From Gautieria morchelliformis (taxonomy: Eukaryota; Basidiomycota; Agaricomycetes; Gomphales; Gomphaceae): 64,000 nucleotides of DNA. The stretch is taken from contig WHVA01000080.1 of NCBI GenBank assembly GCA_015179125.1, positions 186,001-250,000 of the forward strand, in the 5' to 3' direction. Within the stretch, counting starts at the first letter, position 1, and each line of letters opens with the position of its first letter. Under the pieces are notes generated by a model. It had not been told where the DNA came from and searched no databases. It was given only the letters and a program-made list of their open reading frames with translations. Positions 60,909 to 64,000 of the stretch are shown piece by piece. Made by a program: the position numbers and the translations under genes.

Positions 60909-61767
60909 ATGCCCTCCTTCCCTCTAGGAAGCGACTTCGTGCCACTCATGGGACCCGATGAGTTCACTGGTACGTCATGCCATTGAGTGGTGGCTCAGGT
61001 TCTGCCTAACGTCGTGTATCAGCCTTCGACGCATATATGGCTCTGGCCTCGCCCGTCCACCCCGATGCGAGTTGGCCATCACATGCATTCAGTATGCCAT
61101 TTATGCCACAGTTCTCTCAACCCGCCGAATTTTCTTCCTTCGCCTTGGGGGCATCAGGGGTGCCTGTTTACCAGGCGGCGATACCTTCGACTAATGAAGG
61201 GGATGTATACCCTCCTCCGATCGACTGGTTTCCCCAGCCTAGCTTGGATAGTGCCTCAGGGAGCAACATTACGATACCAGCGACTCCTGCTGCGATGACC
61301 CATGACTATCGCCGTCTTCCTGGCACAGAAGACGAGAAGCTGGACGTATGGTTGGAGATCTCTATGGCCTCCGGCCTAGGGAGGAAGACGTTCCAGTGCA
61401 AGTGGCAAGACTGCGCCACGGTACCTTTCACGGGACTATGCCAGGCATACACGCACGTCCGCAAGCATCTTGGCCAAAAGAAGCTGTTTGGGTGTGTTGC
61501 CTGGTGAGTGACTCCTGAACGGTACTGCTACGAGAACGGCGACGGCTAGACGTCGTTACAGCAACACGCAGTTCGCAACACGTGGTGCTGCTAAACGACA
61601 CAGTCTGCAGATGTCCTTTCAGTGCTCCGTCTGGTGAGCTAACAGGCCAATAACCAAGTCGTGATGGGATACTGATAGAGAACCTACTTAGCGAGAAAGT
61701 GGTTAAACGGAGAGACTATTGGCTCAAGCATGAGCGGGAGTGCGCTAACAAGCGTCGAGTTCTCTGA
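60909..61767 (+). CDS. C2H2 zinc-finger protein, paralogue A
   Basis: Exons: 60909-60969, 61023-61503, 61562-61633, 61692-61767; 229 aa. A Pro/Ser-rich N-terminus (about 1-120) precedes three Cys/His fingers. Finger 1 is CKWQDC ... HVRKH; finger 2 is CVAC ... KRH; finger 3 is C-V-C, FxRRDYWLKHE, C with a Cys in the last position. Introns fall inside the first Cys pair of fingers 2 and 3, at the same phase. This layout is typical of a large Agaricomycete family of putative DNA-binding regulators. The target is unknown. Joining exons at TG|C restores Cys codons; reading through would give stops, which supports the model. It is related to the gene at 63006. Confidence 0.85.
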
Positions 61768-63005
61768 AGTTGTTCGCAATTGGGACGCCTTAGACTGGGA
61801 CTTTGAATTGAGACCGTTCCTGATCATGCACCTCGGAATTAGTCTATATCTTATATTAGAGCCTCATAGTCAATGAGTGGATTAAGTTTACTTACTACTT
61901 TATATTCATCGCCAGAAATGACCATCTGGGAGGGGTCGTCTGAATTGAACCGATAGGACAGACATTGTTGAACTGAGAACGGTGAGCGCTTTGGATGGCA
62001 ATGACAGGATTGACAACCCAGTCCTTGAGAGCACATGTTACCTGTTGAGAGACATGAAATCAGGAGGGAGGAAACAAAGATGAAGATAGAGTCGGTCGAT
62101 GGGGCAGTGACGATGCTAGCTGAACATTGGGTCACAAACATCAACGATGACTGGGCGTACTGTAAATCAGACTCTGATTTCAGAAGGATTTACAGATAGG
62201 ATCTGCATGTAAGTACAAGTCGCCCTGAGGCGTGGTGGGCGACAGGTTCACAGACCCACTCTTCAAGCTTGTCAAGGGACGGAAACAGGCGGTAGGGGGG
62301 ATTAAACGCACCGTGCATCCGAGGGCGACTATTTATTGAAAGTGATGCACTGCCTGTGGCCAGGGCAGAGACGGAACCAGCGATGAAGCGGTACCTGCTG
62401 TGCAAACGATTGTTCCGAAAGCTGTAGCACACGTCACGGCAGACTGACATGACCTCGCCACACACAGCTAACACTGCCGTCGATAGTCAAGAAAACAAAG
62501 GGCTTTAAGGGAGTCACGAGACGGTCATGTCTGCACTGGTCTTGGTAGACACCGGGTCTGGTGAGTGGTGACGCCAGGTCAGTGCCGCGCGAGGTGGCCG
62601 CCCTGCCCGCAGTACTGTAATATGCTGGCACCGTGCTGACTGGCTGGCTCACATCGGATCGACCGCACGTGTCACAGCTTCCGTCAGTTGTTTACTTATC
62701 CTCGGCTTCGAAGTTGTAAGCGGCAGCTAATCTTAGCTAATGAAACAGACCATAATTGGTACCTTGTATTGTGCTAAGCGCCGGACCTCGAATCATACTT
62801 AATAGCCGTTCACCTCAACTACCATCGACATCCCCAGCCTTCCCTTCTCCTGTCAAGGTTTAATCTAGCTAGCTAGCTAGCTCACGCCGAGATAGGAGTT
62901 CCTAAATTTACACAGTTTGATCCCTTTACTTGTTGCGCTTTGACGTGTCTCGCCCATAGTTTTACATCTTCGGTCTAAGTCTACCACGCAGCTCCTCCCG
63001 CAAGC
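61768..63005. other. Intergenic between zinc-finger paralogues
   Basis: 1.24 kb with no supported gene. A (CTAG)4 tract lies at 62865-62882. The promoter of paralogue B should lie toward the right end. Confidence 0.55.
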
Positions 63006-63823
63006 ATGTCAGCTCCCCTGCCTGTACCCGATGAAGACACCATTTGGTCCCTAGATGCTCTCGCCGCGTTGTTCCAGTCGCCGTCTTTATTTGGGTCCCA
63101 CGAACTTCCAACAATCCCTGACCACACAATCCATCATGATGCTCAATTCAACGTTTTCAGTTCGTGATATGCGTTCTATGTCTAATTATCAGACGGCTCA
63201 TCCATGCCAAAAATTAAAAGCTGAACAAGCGATGCTTAATACCGGGTGTGAGATGTTCATGCCCCTCCCAGAATCGCGTGCCGCCACGGTATACGATGTA
63301 TCGTCTAACCAGATACTCCACGCATGCCGACGTCTGCCCAACACAGACAATGAGACGCTGGACTCATGGTTAATAGCCTGTGATGATTCGGAGCCAAAGT
63401 CATACAAATGTGCCTGGGCAGATTGTCTTGCGGAGCCGTTCGAGGGGAGGCATAAAGCACGGATCCACATTCGCAAACACCTAGGGATCAACAAACTATA
63501 CGAATGCGTTGTCTGGTGAGTGCAAGAAGTTCCTCAACTTGAAGTAACGTAAATGGAAACCGATGTTGCCCAAGTCACAAACAATTTGTATCCCATGGGA
63601 CGGCCAAACGGCACACCAACACTCAACGCAAGGCCTTTGCGTGCAAGATCTGGTGCGAGCTCTTTCGACGTTCGCAAATACTCAATATCGACGTTTCCTC
63701 AGCCATAACGAGTTTGCGCGGAAGGACTATTGGCGCGTACACGAACGAAGATGCGCCCAGCGCCACTTGGTTGAGCCTCTACAGGCCGGCTTTGACTTTG
63801 AGTCTAGCAATGCCACGACGTAA
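63006..63823 (+). CDS. C2H2 zinc-finger protein, paralogue B
   Basis: Exons: 63006-63152, 63193-63515, 63575-63652, 63703-63823; 222 aa. Same plan as the gene at 60909: a variable N-terminus, a shared RRLPxTxxExLDxWL segment, then three fingers (CAWADC ... HIRKH; CHKQF ... KRH; C-x2-C, FARKDYWRVHERRC). Introns in fingers 2 and 3 are at the same places. The first intron (40 nt) is short, with a weak GTTTTC donor but a good CTAAT branch and CAG end. It was chosen to join frame 0 to frame 1. Putative transcription factor; targets unknown. Sequence divergence outside the fingers suggests an old duplication. Confidence 0.82.
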
Positions 63824-64000
63824 CGTGTGTGAGACAATGCCCGTTTCCTTGACGCAGGCTCACTCACCCATGCAATTTATCAGGGACACTACTACCTCAT
63901 GGCTTTGGAATTTATTCAATAAGAAACTAATAATTAATATGCAAGGATGTCGATAACGATTAGAACAAGAAGGGAATGGGAGGCAGTCTGGATGTTGATC

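Noticed and set aside
61851-62474. Minus-strand open frames between the zinc-finger genes
   Set aside because: Cys-rich by chance; no consistent splice model or recognised family links them.

Overview
The window is fungal nuclear DNA, most likely from an Agaricomycete (Basidiomycota). Genes are split by many introns of about 45-65 nt, and the conserved proteins (SIN3, SHO1, SNF1, SMC4, RIB7) have basidiomycete-like architecture. Several Agaricomycete-type gene families also occur: triple C2H2 fingers, APH-like kinases, and chromodomain Ty3/gypsy elements. I did not assign a species.

Left third (1-24,030): a stack of nested transposable elements. A LINE with its 5' end at ~1546 sits in the 5' LTR of a plus-strand Ty3/gypsy chromovirus (element 1, 1547-17702). 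The pol of element 1 is split by a minus-strand Ty3/gypsy element (element 2, 5917-12987, TSD GCAGA). The gag of element 2 is split by a solo LTR (11189-11676, TSD GACAG). To the right of element 1 is a second LTR of that family (17710-18803), which contains a 616-bp terminal-inverted-repeat element. Both element 1 and this LTR lie in the reverse transcriptase of a decayed minus-strand element 3, whose gag, protease and RT start remain at 18804-20950. A decayed pol (element 4, 21358-~24030) carries a 508-bp insertion of unknown type and ends inside a pentatricopeptide-repeat gene fragment. Elements 1 and 2 each have an extra ORF after pol. Most inactivating stops in these elements are TGA where CGA would fit the family. 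Element 2 has a stop-flush -1 slippery site between gag and pol.

Right two thirds (24.5-64 kb): ordinary, dense host genes. In order: APH-like kinase (+), SIN3 (-), a four-TM coiled-coil protein (-), SHO1 (-), NXT1-like NTF2 protein (-), histone H4 (-), RIB7 (+), SNF1 (+), SMC4 (+), CDK-like kinase (-), F-box protein (-), SRP14 (-), DUF726 putative lipase (+), CDP-alcohol phosphotransferase EPT1/CPT1 (-), a Ser/Pro-rich unknown (-), and two C2H2 zinc-finger paralogues (+). These are independent housekeeping and regulatory genes, not a pathway cluster. Two divergent pairs (H4/RIB7, 213 bp apart; SRP14/DUF726, 68 bp apart) probably share promoters.

Exon models were built by hand from splice signals, frame continuity and protein family patterns. 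Coordinates are given in each entry. Unusual gene structures include four GC-AG introns, a 12-nt microexon in SHO1 and a 33-nt intron in the NXT1-like gene.
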